Shown here: piece by piece, positions 44,492 to 52,779 of the stretch | Position numbering within the stretch: the stretch's first letter is position 1 | Layout: each line of letters starts with the position of its first letter | Program-made: the position numbers and the translations under genes | The notes under the pieces: model-generated | What the model saw: the letters and a program-made list of their open reading frames with translations, nothing else | Told to the model about the DNA's origin: nothing | The model's database searches: none | NCBI RefSeq assembly: GCF_000720185.1 | Contig: NZ_JOIY01000071.1 | Location: forward strand, 1-64,000 | Direction: 5' to 3' | DNA: 64,000 nt | Source: Streptomyces sp. NRRL S-340 | Lineage (GTDB): Bacteria; Actinomycetota; Actinomycetes; Streptomycetales; Streptomycetaceae

Positions 44492-45326
44492 GCGGGGGAA
44501 TCGCAACTGGCCGCTGTCACTTGCGCTACGACCCACGCGATCCCAAGTCCGGTCAGGCGTAAGGCTCCTGGTAGAGATGAGGAACAAGCTCAGACTGTGC
44601 AGGTCTTGTCACCCTTCCAGGTCACTTTCATCGACCCCAGGCGGAGTTGGAGGGCGTGGTGGAGTGCGCCCAGCCCGCCCGCCCCGTACAGCGGTGACCC
44701 GTTCGCCATGCCTGGCCGGGGCCTTGCTCCGACCCGCCTGGCCGTCCTCCGAGACGGCCAGGTCGTCCACCAGGGCCGCCACGCCCTGACCCGGCCGGGC
44801 ACGGCCGGACCCGCGCGTGACCATGACGGCGGAGCCGACGGCACCACGGGCCTGGCCCTGTTCCAGGAGGGCCACTGCAGCCCGGCACAAGCCGATGACG
44901 TGCTTGCCAGGGTCGTCACTCGGGCACAGCTGGGCGCGTAGTCCTGACCCGCATCGCCCTCTGAATCACGGCCGCGGGGCGAGACAGGAGAGGGGGCGGC
45001 CTCCACCAGGTGGTGAAAGACTGTCTCACCTTAAAAGGCACCTGGATTCGAACGCCGGGGGCAGACGTACACGAGTTCCAGCAACGGCGAGACCGGCAGC
45101 CCAGTGAGGAGGCGGGCACGGCCGTGTACTCTTGCCGCGTTCGTGCTTGACCAGGAGCTGAGGATGGGAGGTGAGGTCGATGACCGCGCTCAGGGCCACC
45201 CTGCGCAGCGTCCGGGTCTCCCTCACGTCCCGGGCCGTGGCCTGAATCCCTTGCCCTGTCCCAGCTGAGAGCGTGAGCTCGCGGGGCCACCACACGAACG
45301 CCTTCCGAAATGGATTCACCATCATC
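44492..45326. other. 835-bp interval without an assignable gene
   Basis: Several GC-open frames are present. One plus frame near 44730-44941 reads RLAVLRDGQVVHQGRHALTR and ends at a TAG. A minus frame near 45040-45250 reads SAVIDLTSHPQLLVKHERGK. Neither has a good start or a family I recognise, so decayed genes are possible. A TTCGAA in this stretch is not part of a tRNA. Confidence 0.4.
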
Positions 45327-45839
45327 ATGAGCAACCCGTGGATCACGCGCGCCGAAACCGGCGCCGACATCCCTGCCATCCGCTGCATCAATCTCACCGC
45401 CTTCCCGACCCCCGCCGAGGCCGACCTCGTCGACAGCCTGCGCGCCGACCCGGCCGCCTGGATCGAGGGCCTCTCCCTCGTCGCAGCGGACGAGACCGGC
45501 CGCCTCGCCGGTCACGCGCTGCTGACCCGCTGCCACATCGACACCACACCGGCCCTCTGCCTGGCACCGTGCGCCGTGCGACCGGAGCAGCAGCGCACCG
45601 GTGCCGGCACAGCGGCGATCCGTGCCGCCCTGGCCGCGGCACGATCCCTCGGGGAGCGCCACGTGGTCGTCCTCGGGCACCCGGCCTACTACCCCCGGTT
45701 CGGGTTCACCCGCGCCTCGGCCCACGGCATCGGGCTGACCATCGACGTTCCCGATGACGCTCTGATGGCGCTCAGCCTCGACGCCGGCCATCCGCTCCCC
45801 AGCGGGACCGTCCACTACGCCGCTGCGTTCGGCATCTGA
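45327..45839 (+). CDS. GNAT-family N-acetyltransferase
   Basis: This 170-residue protein has the ATG at 45327. It begins ITRAETGADIPAIRCINLTA, typical of the YhbS-like GNAT group. The acetyl-CoA-binding region is APCAVRPEQQRTGAGTAAIRAALAAAR. The later VVVLGHPAYYPRFGFTRAS is the conserved C-terminal part of this group. It would acetylate an unknown small molecule or protein. It ends in a very strong bidirectional terminator. Confidence 0.85.
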   Translation: MSNPWITRAETGADIPAIRCINLTAFPTPAEADLVDSLRADPAAWIEGLSLVAADETGRLAGHALLTRCHIDTTPALCLAPCAVRPEQQRTGAGTAAIRAALAAARSLGERHVVVLGHPAYYPRFGFTRASAHGIGLTIDVPDDALMALSLDAGHPLPSGTVHYAAAFGI

Positions 45840-45845
45840 CCCCGA

Positions 45846-45879
45846 ACGTGCCGCGCGGGCCTACCCCCGCGCGGCACGT
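45846..45879. terminator. Strong bidirectional terminator
   Basis: The arms of a perfect 14-bp stem (45846-45859 and 45866-45879, starting ACGTGCCGCGCGGG) enclose a 6-nt loop, seven bases after the GNAT stop and before the convergent small gene. Confidence 0.8.
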
Positions 45880-45893
45880 GCCGGTCGCCGGTC

Positions 45894-46097
45894 TCAGGGC
45901 CGCCTCGCCGTGATGCTGCCCATCCTCGTGAACCTTGAACACGCCTCGGTGACGGTGCCTCCCAAACCCGTGTTCAGCTGCCGCCACGGCGACGCGTCAA
46001 CAAAGCCGCCTGGGTCCAGCCACACGTCGCTGTCTATTTCGCCGGTGTGGCCGAAGCCGCGCGGCAGCGCGGTGATCTCCTGCGCGCACCCGCACAC
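45894..46097 (-). CDS. Small Cys-containing hypothetical protein
   Basis: This 67-residue frame starts at a GTG: MCGCAQEITALPRGFGHTGE, then IDSDVWLDPGGFVDASPW. The frame is protein-like, and the preceding codons in the same frame give CTVCGC, so a zinc-type Cys cluster may extend upstream, but a stop lies just before. It follows the Mur-ligase gene by 27 bases on the same strand. The family is unknown. Confidence 0.45.
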   Translation of the reverse strand: MCGCAQEITALPRGFGHTGEIDSDVWLDPGGFVDASPWRQLNTGLGGTVTEACSRFTRMGSITARRP

Positions 46098-46124
46098 GGT
46101 GCACAGTGTCGTCGCCGGGTTCCA

Positions 46125-47489
46125 TCACACGGGCGGCAGTGCCAGCGCGGTGCGTGTTTCGCCTACGAGGCGGTGCGAGCCGAAGACGATGATCAGGCCG
46201 CCGGGCCCGGTGAGTTCGGCAGCCTGGTGCAGCGCTGTAAGGGTGTTCTGGGCTGTCAGGCAGGGTCCCCGGCGGTCGGGGGAGAGCCGGTGGTGCAAGG
46301 TGGTGCAGTTCGCGGCGTGTGGGGCGTCGGTGCGGGTGAGGACCAGGGGCCAGTGGTCGGGGAGCGGGGCGAGCATGCCGGAGACGTCCTTGTCGTCCAT
46401 CGCGGCGAAGACCAGTACGGGCGGGCCCGAGTTGCCGTCGGCCCGGGCATGGCGCAGGATCTCCGGGGCGACGGTCGCGACGCCTTGCGGATTGGTGGCG
46501 CCGTCCAAAAGGACGCGGCCTGTCCAGTCGTTGAGCCGTGCGTGCGCAACGAGTTCGAGGCGGCCGGGCCAGCGCGTGGCCGCCAGTCGTGCGCGCAGAC
46601 GTTCCGCGTAGGGTTCCTGGATGTGGCCGCGTTCGGCCATCGAGTCCATCGCCGCGACGGCGAGCGCGAGGTTGTGGTGCTGATGCGCGCCGGAGAGCGG
46701 GCAGGGCAGATCACGGTGCACGGCGCGGGGGGTGAAGACGTCGACCAATGTCGTCGTGCCGCCGTCGTCGCCGCGGCCGGCGGCACGGGCGGTGTAGTGG
46801 ATCTCGTGGTCCATGCGCCACACCGACAGACCCGTCCGCTCCTTGAGGACCTGATCTGCGGCGGTGGCTGCTTCGGGGGCCAGGCGTCCGAGGACGACAT
46901 GGTCCCCGTCCTGGGCGGCTGCGACCTTGGCCCGGGTGATCTGGGACAGGGATCCGCCGAGCAGCCGGGTGTGGTCGAGTCCGATGCCCGTGACGACCTT
47001 GACGTCCAGGCCGAGTTCCGCGGCCGCCGCCCTGCTCCCGCCGATGCCCGCCTCGGCCACCGCGAGCCTGACCCCGGCCCGCCGGAAGTGGACGGCCGCG
47101 GTCGCCGTGTAGATGCCCTGGGCCAGGACGGGCAGACCATGCTGCTCGATCGCCTGCCAGACTTCCGCGAACGCCGCGGCGTACTCCGCGCGTGTGACGG
47201 GAACCCCGTCGACGCGGATGCGTTCCCTGAGTTCCTGCAGGTGGGGGCTGGGCATGCTGCCGACCTGTACGCCGGTTGCGGCCACGGCCGACACCGCGAA
47301 CGCACAGGTCGACCCCTTGCCGTTCGTTCCGATCACCAGCATCCCGCGGAGTTCGCGCTCAGGGCGGCCCAACGCTTCAAGGAGCCTTGAGACGTTGGCC
47401 TGCCGCACCACCCGAGGATGCCCGTGAGGGTTCTTTTGCACGTGTGCGAGGACGTCCGCGCAGTCTGAGTAGTCCACGGACCAGATCAT
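46125..47489 (-). CDS. Mur-ligase-family protein, FolC-like (folylpolyglutamate/dihydrofolate synthase type)
   Basis: This is a 454-residue protein with the ATG at 47489. The ATP-binding loop is MLVIGTNGKGSTCAF. This is followed by SMPSPHLQELRERIRVDGVP, characteristic of FolC-type enzymes, and VAEAGIGGSRAAA. VTGIGLDHTRLLG carries the metal-binding His. The C-terminal domain has RVLLDGATNPQGV and VLVFAAMDDKDVSGML. It would ligate an amino acid, probably glutamate, to a carboxylate using ATP. Several consensus positions differ from housekeeping FolC, so a specialised ligase is possible. A GTG at 47501 is an alternative start. Confidence 0.8.
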   Translation of the reverse strand: MIWSVDYSDCADVLAHVQKNPHGHPRVVRQANVSRLLEALGRPERELRGMLVIGTNGKGSTCAFAVSAVAATGVQVGSMPSPHLQELRERIRVDGVPVTRAEYAAAFAEVWQAIEQHGLPVLAQGIYTATAAVHFRRAGVRLAVAEAGIGGSRAAAAELGLDVKVVTGIGLDHTRLLGGSLSQITRAKVAAAQDGDHVVLGRLAPEAATAADQVLKERTGLSVWRMDHEIHYTARAAGRGDDGGTTTLVDVFTPRAVHRDLPCPLSGAHQHHNLALAVAAMDSMAERGHIQEPYAERLRARLAATRWPGRLELVAHARLNDWTGRVLLDGATNPQGVATVAPEILRHARADGNSGPPVLVFAAMDDKDVSGMLAPLPDHWPLVLTRTDAPHAANCTTLHHRLSPDRRGPCLTAQNTLTALHQAAELTGPGGLIIVFGSHRLVGETRTALALPPV

Positions 47490-47677
47490 TCCCTTCGCCA
47501 CGGGGGACCAGACGTGCCTACAGGAGATCTGGCTCCGGTGAGCCGCCCGGGCAGGCGTCAGCGCGCGTGCCAGGCACGCACCGGGGGCACTGGCGTGAGC
47601 CGGTGGCGCAGGCAGCCGTGTGCCGGCCCGGCCCCTCGATTCTGCCGGACAGGCCGGCCGCCGTCGGGTCCCGGTGG

Positions 47678-47916
47678 TCACGGCGAGGCGAGGTCAGCGG
47701 CGGGGGACGTGGGACCGGACGGTGTGTCTTCCGGGGCAGGCACGGCCACCGTGTAGTCCGACACGTTCACGCAGATGTAGATGTCTTTGCCCGGCACCTT
47801 CGTGCCTTGTGCCGGTAGGCCTTGAACGTCAGCGGTTTTCCGTCGGCTTTGACGCCGGGGTAGGAGACGTTCACAGCCAGGATGCCGGCACAGGTGCGGA
47901 TGCCGGAGTACTTCAT
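47678..47916 (-). pseudogene. Small protein gene with frameshift
   Basis: An ATG at 47916 starts KYSGIRTCAGILAVNVSYPG, then VKADGKPLTFKAYRHK. At about 47805 coding character switches frame to GTKVPGKDIYICVNVSDYTV, then AVPAPEDTPSGPTSPAADLA to a TGA at 47678. Total length is not a multiple of three. The composition suggests a small secreted beta protein. Family and function are unknown. Confidence 0.5.
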
Positions 47917-48048
47917 GCCGGTCGGCGGCCCAGGACCACGGCGTAGATCACGAGACAGGTCCAACTCCGGCGGGATGCCGGATTCGGCTGCGTCCACGAC
48001 CGGCCCCCGCCTACGATCCGTCAGCAGGTCGCTGCCCTGGCGGGGGCC

Positions 48049-48429
48049 TCAGTCGCCATGGGCGACCGGCTCGGGATCGGCGTCGAGCGCGTCGAGCACT
48101 GCGTCGCCGTTCGCCCTCGCCCACTCGGTCAGCGTATGGATCGGTTCGATCAGCGTCGCCCCGAGCGGGGTGAGCTCGTACTCGACTCGCGGCGGGGCCT
48201 CGGCGTAGGCGTGGCGGCGGACGAGTCCGTGCGCCTCGAGCCGTCGGAGCGTCTGGGTGAGCATCTTGCGGGAGATGCCACCGATCAACTCGATCAGCTC
48301 GCCATGGCGCACCGGACCCCTGCTGAGGCCGGCGAGCACGACCACCGTCCACTTGTCGGCGATGAGCTCGACCGCCAGACGCGCCGGGCAGTCGGCGAGA
48401 AAGAGATCACCGGGACCGAAACAACTCAT
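48049..48429 (-). CDS. HxlR-family regulator
   Basis: This 126-residue winged-helix protein starts MSCFGPGDLFLADCPARLAV. The HxlR pattern continues with LIADKWTVVVLAGLSRGPVRHGELIELIGGISRKMLTQTLRRLEAHGLV, then RVEYELTPLG. Cys3 and Cys14 sit in the N-terminal segment where redox-sensing HxlR proteins carry their reactive Cys. It is divergent from a quinone-oxidoreductase gene with paired palindromes between. The likely role is a repressor relieved by electrophiles or quinones. Confidence 0.92.
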   Translation of the reverse strand: MSCFGPGDLFLADCPARLAVELIADKWTVVVLAGLSRGPVRHGELIELIGGISRKMLTQTLRRLEAHGLVRRHAYAEAPPRVEYELTPLGATLIEPIHTLTEWARANGDAVLDALDADPEPVAHGD

Positions 48430-48437
48430 GGAGCCAA

Positions 48438-48460
48438 AGGTACCTGCGCCAGAGGTACCT
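48438..48460. promoter_or_regulatory. HxlR operator: two AGGTACCT sites
   Basis: The palindrome AGGTACCT occurs at 48438-48445 and 48453-48460, 15 bases start to start, in the 90-base space between the divergent HxlR and reductase genes. Paired sites suit a dimeric repressor. Confidence 0.7.
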
Positions 48461-48519
48461 GCTGGTTCCTGTCGGAAACCTAGCCTGGGTTCCCTCCCCC
48501 TTCCCAAACCAGGAGAGTC

Positions 48520-49449
48520 ATGCGAGTCATCACCCAGCAGGTGCTCGGCGGTCCCGAGGTGCTCACCATCGTGGACGCGCCCGAACCCCAGCCCCTCCCG
48601 ACCGAGGTTGTCGTCCGCGTCAAGGCGATCGGGCTGAACCCGCTGGAGGCGCGGCTGCGCGCGGGCGAGTTCCCGTTGATCGGCCCGCCGCCTTTCGTCC
48701 TCGGCTGGGACATCAGCGGCGTGGTCGAGGAGTCGTCGCAGACGTGGCGGTTCAGGCCCGGCGACGAGGTGTTCGGGATGCCGCTGTTCCCGCGGGCGGC
48801 GAGTGCGTACGCCGAGGTGGTGTCGGCGCCGGCGGTGCACCTGGCACGCAAGCCGGTGTCGCTCTCGCACGTCGAGGCGGCGGCGCTGCCGGTCGTCGGG
48901 TTGACGGCGTGGCAGGGCCTCGTCGACCTCGGCGGCGTGAGCGAGGGCGACCGCGTCCTGGTCCACGGCGGTGGTGGCGGGGTCGGCCACGTCGCGATCC
49001 AGATCGCGAAAGCGCTCGGCGCGCACGTGATCACGACCGCCAGCGGGAGCAAGCGGAAGTTCGTCGAGGGGTTCGGCGCCGACGAGGTGATCGACTACAC
49101 GGCGGTCGACTTCACCGAGGCCGTCCGCGACATCGACGTCGTGCTCGACACGATCGGCGGCGACACCGTCGAGCGGTCGCTCGAAGTGCTCCGCCCAGGT
49201 GGTCACCTGGTGACGGCGGTCGCCGAGGAGGATGTGGAGCTCATCGCCAAGTACGAGGCGGCCGGTATGCGCTTCAGCGGCATTGCGGTCGAGCCCGATC
49301 AGGTCGCCCTGCGAGGCCTCGTGGAACTCGTCGAACAGGGCAGGCTCCGGGTCCACGTGCAGGAGACGTTCCCGTTCGAGCGCGTCGCCGACGCGCACCG
49401 GCTGCTCGATGGCGGTCACCTCCAGGGCAAGCTTGTCCTCACCGTCTGA
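48520..49449 (+). CDS. NADPH:quinone oxidoreductase-type MDR protein
   Basis: This 309-residue zinc-independent medium-chain reductase starts MRVITQQVLGGPEVLTIVDA. The catalytic domain includes IGLNPLEARLRAGEF and VLGWDISGVVE. The NADPH Rossmann motif is VLVHGGGGGVGHVAIQIAKALGAHV, followed by FGADEVIDYTAVDF. It lacks the Zn ligands of alcohol dehydrogenases. The family reduces quinones or conjugated carbonyls. AGGAGAG is positioned before the ATG. It is controlled, most likely, by the divergent HxlR. Confidence 0.92.
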   Translation: MRVITQQVLGGPEVLTIVDAPEPQPLPTEVVVRVKAIGLNPLEARLRAGEFPLIGPPPFVLGWDISGVVEESSQTWRFRPGDEVFGMPLFPRAASAYAEVVSAPAVHLARKPVSLSHVEAAALPVVGLTAWQGLVDLGGVSEGDRVLVHGGGGGVGHVAIQIAKALGAHVITTASGSKRKFVEGFGADEVIDYTAVDFTEAVRDIDVVLDTIGGDTVERSLEVLRPGGHLVTAVAEEDVELIAKYEAAGMRFSGIAVEPDQVALRGLVELVEQGRLRVHVQETFPFERVADAHRLLDGGHLQGKLVLTV

Positions 49450-50092
49450 ACCCGTCGGGGCCTCGCGTGAGCGAGGTCCCCCCTGAGATCCGGGCGTAAT
49501 AGAAACTGCACGTCAGTGGGCCTGGTGTGCGTAGGCATCAGAAAGCTCGGGCAGGTCCGGAGCGGTAGTTCACCGACAAGACCGTCCGGCAGCGGGAGAC
49601 CTTCCGGTGCGTCACCATGGTCATCGGCCGTCGACCGGCGCGAGCACCCCACTCGCCCTTCGACCAGACCGGTGACCTGCGACTTCACGATGCACACCAC
49701 TCACTGGGGCCAGCTGTCGACCCTCTCGGGGCCCAACTAGCAGTCCTCGCAGACCGCAGACCTCATCGACGCCCGAGGACGCGGGGCCACCTGGCGATCG
49801 AAGCCACGGGAGTTGATCACGATGCGGTCGCGGCGGCGGGGTTCTTCAAGGCCGCGTCACACGGAGCCCGGATTCCACACCTGTACGAAGTGAATGGCGG
49901 GAGTTGGGCCCGCCCCACCGTTCGGGAGCACCCCGTGGCCGCAGACGACCCCGAGCAGCACCTTGACCGGGCCGGAGAGACTCCTTCCGTGGACCCCTCC
50001 ATCACCCCCTCCGCGCCCCGTCGCCAAGGACCGGGGTTTGCGCAGGTCAGGCCCGGCGGGCAGGGGGTCGTCGCGGGTCCGACATCCCTCAT
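49450..50092. other. Interval without an assignable gene
   Basis: Open frames exist, one containing GARIPHLYEVNGGSW and another DVQFLLRPDLRG on the minus strand, but no start with a ribosome binding site or recognised family. It lies next to a replication-relaxation remnant and may be part of the same decayed integrative element. Confidence 0.4.
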
Positions 50093-50555
50093 GTGGATGT
50101 AGCACGGCGTCCGAAGCACAGAAGGACTTCGAGCCGGCCTCGACGCCGGGAGCTGCTGCAAGTGCTGGGGTTCTTCCAGAGGGCTACGGCCGATCAGTTG
50201 TGGAAGCTGACCCGTCCGGACAAGCAGCACGACAGGCTCACGCGGGACAACCTCCTGGATCTGGAGGACCACCACCTGGTGCGGATCGAGTCGGTGCAGC
50301 AGGACCAGCGGCAGGTGTGGGTGCTGACCAACGAGGAGATGGCGAGGCGAAGACGCTGCTGGAGTCGGAGGACATACGTGTCTCGGTGCTGCGCAGGCAG
50401 GAGTACGACCCGATCACGTGCCGGCCGCTCGGTACCGGCTACGACGACCATGCCGTGGTGGTCACCTCGACGGCCGCCGCACTCCACCGCGCAGGCATCG
50501 GTCACCGGCTTCGGCACCACCGAACCCTCGTACGGGCCCTTCGCCGCCGCCTGAA
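50093..50555 (+). pseudogene. Replication-relaxation family protein, frameshifted remnant
   Basis: One frame reads RRELLQVLGFFQRATADQLW, TRDNLLDLEDHHLVRIESVQ and VWVLTNE. It then passes to a second frame, AKTLLESEDIRVSVLRRQEY, DPITCRPLGTGYDDHAVVVT, and back to VTGFGTTEPSYGPFAAA. Together these match replication-relaxation proteins found on Streptomyces plasmids and integrative elements. At least two frameshifts and loss of the C-terminal part make it inactive. Confidence 0.75.
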
Positions 50556-50608
50556 CACGACGCCGGTCCAGGACGGTTCAAATGTCGTGACGCACGTCAC
50601 AGTTGAGG

Positions 50609-50627
50609 TTGACCCGAGGTCAGGGTC
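50609..50627 (+). promoter_or_regulatory. MerR-type promoter dyad
   Basis: TTGACC (50609-50614) overlaps the dyad GACCC-GAGGTCA-GGGTC (50611-50627), the usual layout of MerR-regulated promoters. It is 58 bases upstream of the serine hydrolase start, whose last codons overlap a MerR gene. Confidence 0.6.
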
Positions 50628-50684
50628 CAAGCTCTCCGCGACGGCCCGGCATCGAGCGGGTCACCCACGACGCGGAGGTGCACC

Positions 50685-51782
50685 ATGTCCAGCGATCCCA
50701 CCCCCCGGGGACCGGACCGGCCGGAACTGCAGAAGGCGATCGAGGAGATCGCGGCGTCCGGGATCCTCGGGGTGCAACTGCGGGTCGACGACGAGCGCGG
50801 CGCATGGGTGGGCAGCGCCGGACGCCGTGAACTGGGTGGCACTCAGCGTCCGTTGACGGGCGCGCACTTCCGGATCGGCAGCACCACCAAGAACTTCGTC
50901 GCGACGACAGTGCTGATGCTGGTGGCCGAGGGCCGGACCGGCCTGGACAGCCCGGTCGCCGACCAACTGCCGCAGCTCGGCCTCGATCGCCGCATCACCG
51001 TACGGATGCTGCTCCAGCACACCAGCGGGATCTTCAACCACACAGGGGAGTACTACGAGGACGGGAAGGTCGCCGCCGGCATCCCCTGGCAGGGCAAGGA
51101 GTGGGTGGACCTGCGCTTCCACACCTACGAACCGGCAGAACTGGTCCGGTTCTCGCTCGTCAGGCCGACCCGGTTCGAGCCGGGGGCAGGCTGGAGCTAC
51201 GCCAACACCAACTACGTGATCGCCCGGCTGCTGGTCGAGGAGCTCACCGGCCGCCCGTTCGCCGAGGAACTGCGGCAACGGATCCTCGAACCGCTGCACC
51301 TGACCGGAACGCTGGCGCCGGGCGCTTCCCCCGAAATCCCGGACCCCCACAACCACAGCTACTACCGCTACGACGACGCAGGGGTGGAGCGCACGATCGA
51401 CATCACCCGGCAGAACCCGTCCTGGGTCGGCGCCGGCGGCGACATGATCTCCACTACCGCGGACCTGCACACGTACTTCTGCGCACTCATGGGCGGCATG
51501 CTGCTGCCGGAGGGACTGCTGGCCGAGATGCGCACCCCGGAGCAGACCATCGGCTACGGTCTGGGGATCTTCGCTCAGGACCTGGGCGAGGGCCGAACCG
51601 TCTACCACCACAACGGCGGCCAGGGCGGCTCAGCGGCCCTGATGTACGCCTCGGCCGATGGCACCACGACACTGACCGCCGGGCTCAACTACGTCGACGA
51701 TCCCGGCCTGTCGCTCGCCGCGCCCTTCCAGAAAGCCCAACAGCGGCTCGCCGAGGAGGTGTTCGGCACACTGGGCGCATGA
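50685..51782 (+). CDS. Serine hydrolase, beta-lactamase/DD-peptidase family (class C fold)
   Basis: This is a 365-residue protein; the ATG has GGAGGT eight bases upstream. The catalytic Ser-x-x-Lys is in FRIGSTTKNFVA. The Tyr-x-Asn motif is WSYANTNYVIARLL. The late motif is VYHHNGGQGGSAAL in the HxG position. LQHTSGIFNHTGEYYE is typical of the family. No signal peptide is visible, so the enzyme is likely cytoplasmic and acts as an esterase or peptidase rather than on cell-wall peptides. It is coupled by ATGA to a MerR regulator. Confidence 0.87.
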   Translation: MSSDPTPRGPDRPELQKAIEEIAASGILGVQLRVDDERGAWVGSAGRRELGGTQRPLTGAHFRIGSTTKNFVATTVLMLVAEGRTGLDSPVADQLPQLGLDRRITVRMLLQHTSGIFNHTGEYYEDGKVAAGIPWQGKEWVDLRFHTYEPAELVRFSLVRPTRFEPGAGWSYANTNYVIARLLVEELTGRPFAEELRQRILEPLHLTGTLAPGASPEIPDPHNHSYYRYDDAGVERTIDITRQNPSWVGAGGDMISTTADLHTYFCALMGGMLLPEGLLAEMRTPEQTIGYGLGIFAQDLGEGRTVYHHNGGQGGSAALMYASADGTTTLTAGLNYVDDPGLSLAAPFQKAQQRLAEEVFGTLGA

Positions 51783-52558
51783 GCAACGGAGTCACGATCG
51801 GGCAGGCCGCGGCCTTCGTCGGTGTCACGGTGAAGACGGTGCGGCACTACCACAAGCTGGGACTCGTCGCAGAGCCGGAGCGCGACAGCTCCGGCTACCG
51901 GCGCTACGGCTCGGCCGACCTGCTGCGCCTGGTGCAGGTGCGCACCCTCGCCACCGCCGGAGTGCCGCTCGCCGACACCGCGCCCCTGCTGACTGCGGAC
52001 GGCGCGCAGTTCACCGCGGCGCTCGCCGACGTGGAGCGCCGACTTGCCGATCACATAGCGGAGCTGACCACTCGACGCGAAACGCTGCGTCGGCTCGCTG
52101 ACGGCGACCGGGCCCTGCTGCCCGACCGGGCCTGCGCCCTTCTGGACCGCATGCGCGCCCTCGGCTTCACCGCCGAGTACGTGGCCACACAGCGCGAGGC
52201 GCTGGTCCTCGCCAAGGCGCTGATCCCGGCTGGCTTCGACGGTTTCCTGGCCGTCCAGGAGAGCCGCCTGGCCGACCCCGACTACGTCGAACTGACCCAG
52301 CGCGGCTGGGAGGCCGAGAGCTGGGACCCCGACGACCCGCGCATCGAGGAACTCGCGGCAGCCCTGGCCGACCACTACCTCGCCCACCCTGAACTCCTCG
52401 ATGCCAGCGGCCCCATGCGGGCCTGGGCCACCGCCGCCGCCCGATACCGGCTGATCAACAACCACGGCGAGGAACAGGCCCCCATCTCGGCCCGCCTGAC
52501 CGCACTGACCGAACAGAAGCTCCGCGCGGCCGGCTTCCGCGTCCCCCGAGTACCGTGA
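51779..52558 (+). CDS. MerR-family transcriptional regulator
   Basis: This 259-residue regulator has its N-terminal MerR domain starting VTIGQAAAFVGVTVKTVRHYHKLGLV, then RRYGSADLLRLVQVRTLATAGVPLADTAPLL. A long coiled dimer helix follows (AALADVERRLADHIAELTTR). The C-terminal ~120 residues are a helical effector domain of the type seen in TipA-like regulators. The ATG overlaps the serine hydrolase stop. The MerR-type dyad upstream of the operon suggests autoregulation, with the hydrolase probably acting on or releasing the inducer. Confidence 0.88.
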   Translation: MSNGVTIGQAAAFVGVTVKTVRHYHKLGLVAEPERDSSGYRRYGSADLLRLVQVRTLATAGVPLADTAPLLTADGAQFTAALADVERRLADHIAELTTRRETLRRLADGDRALLPDRACALLDRMRALGFTAEYVATQREALVLAKALIPAGFDGFLAVQESRLADPDYVELTQRGWEAESWDPDDPRIEELAAALADHYLAHPELLDASGPMRAWATAAARYRLINNHGEEQAPISARLTALTEQKLRAAGFRVPRVP

Positions 52559-52779
52559 CCCGCCAGCACATTCACCCCGCGCCCTTGCCGGTCAGCGCGG
52601 GCAGCTTGAACGTCTCCAGGTCGTCCTCATGGAGGAGTCCGTCCCGCGCTACCGCACCGCCGGCCCCGATGCGATGCGCGGACGACTGCACCACCTGGCG
52701 GCCGTGATGCCGCTCGCCTCGGTGTCGCCGGCGATCAACCGTCCACCGCGCGATGCACCGTGTCGCCTCTGGAGACGTT

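Noticed and set aside
45030..45080. Possible tRNA T-arm around GGATTCGAACG
   Set aside because: The bases flanking TTCGAA do not form the T-stem, and no acceptor or anticodon stem can be built nearby. The TTCGAA near 30733 fails likewise.
52572..52779. Minus-strand frame ending LLHEDDLETFKLPALTGKGAG
   Set aside because: Could be a decayed gene end, but it has no start and no identifiable family.
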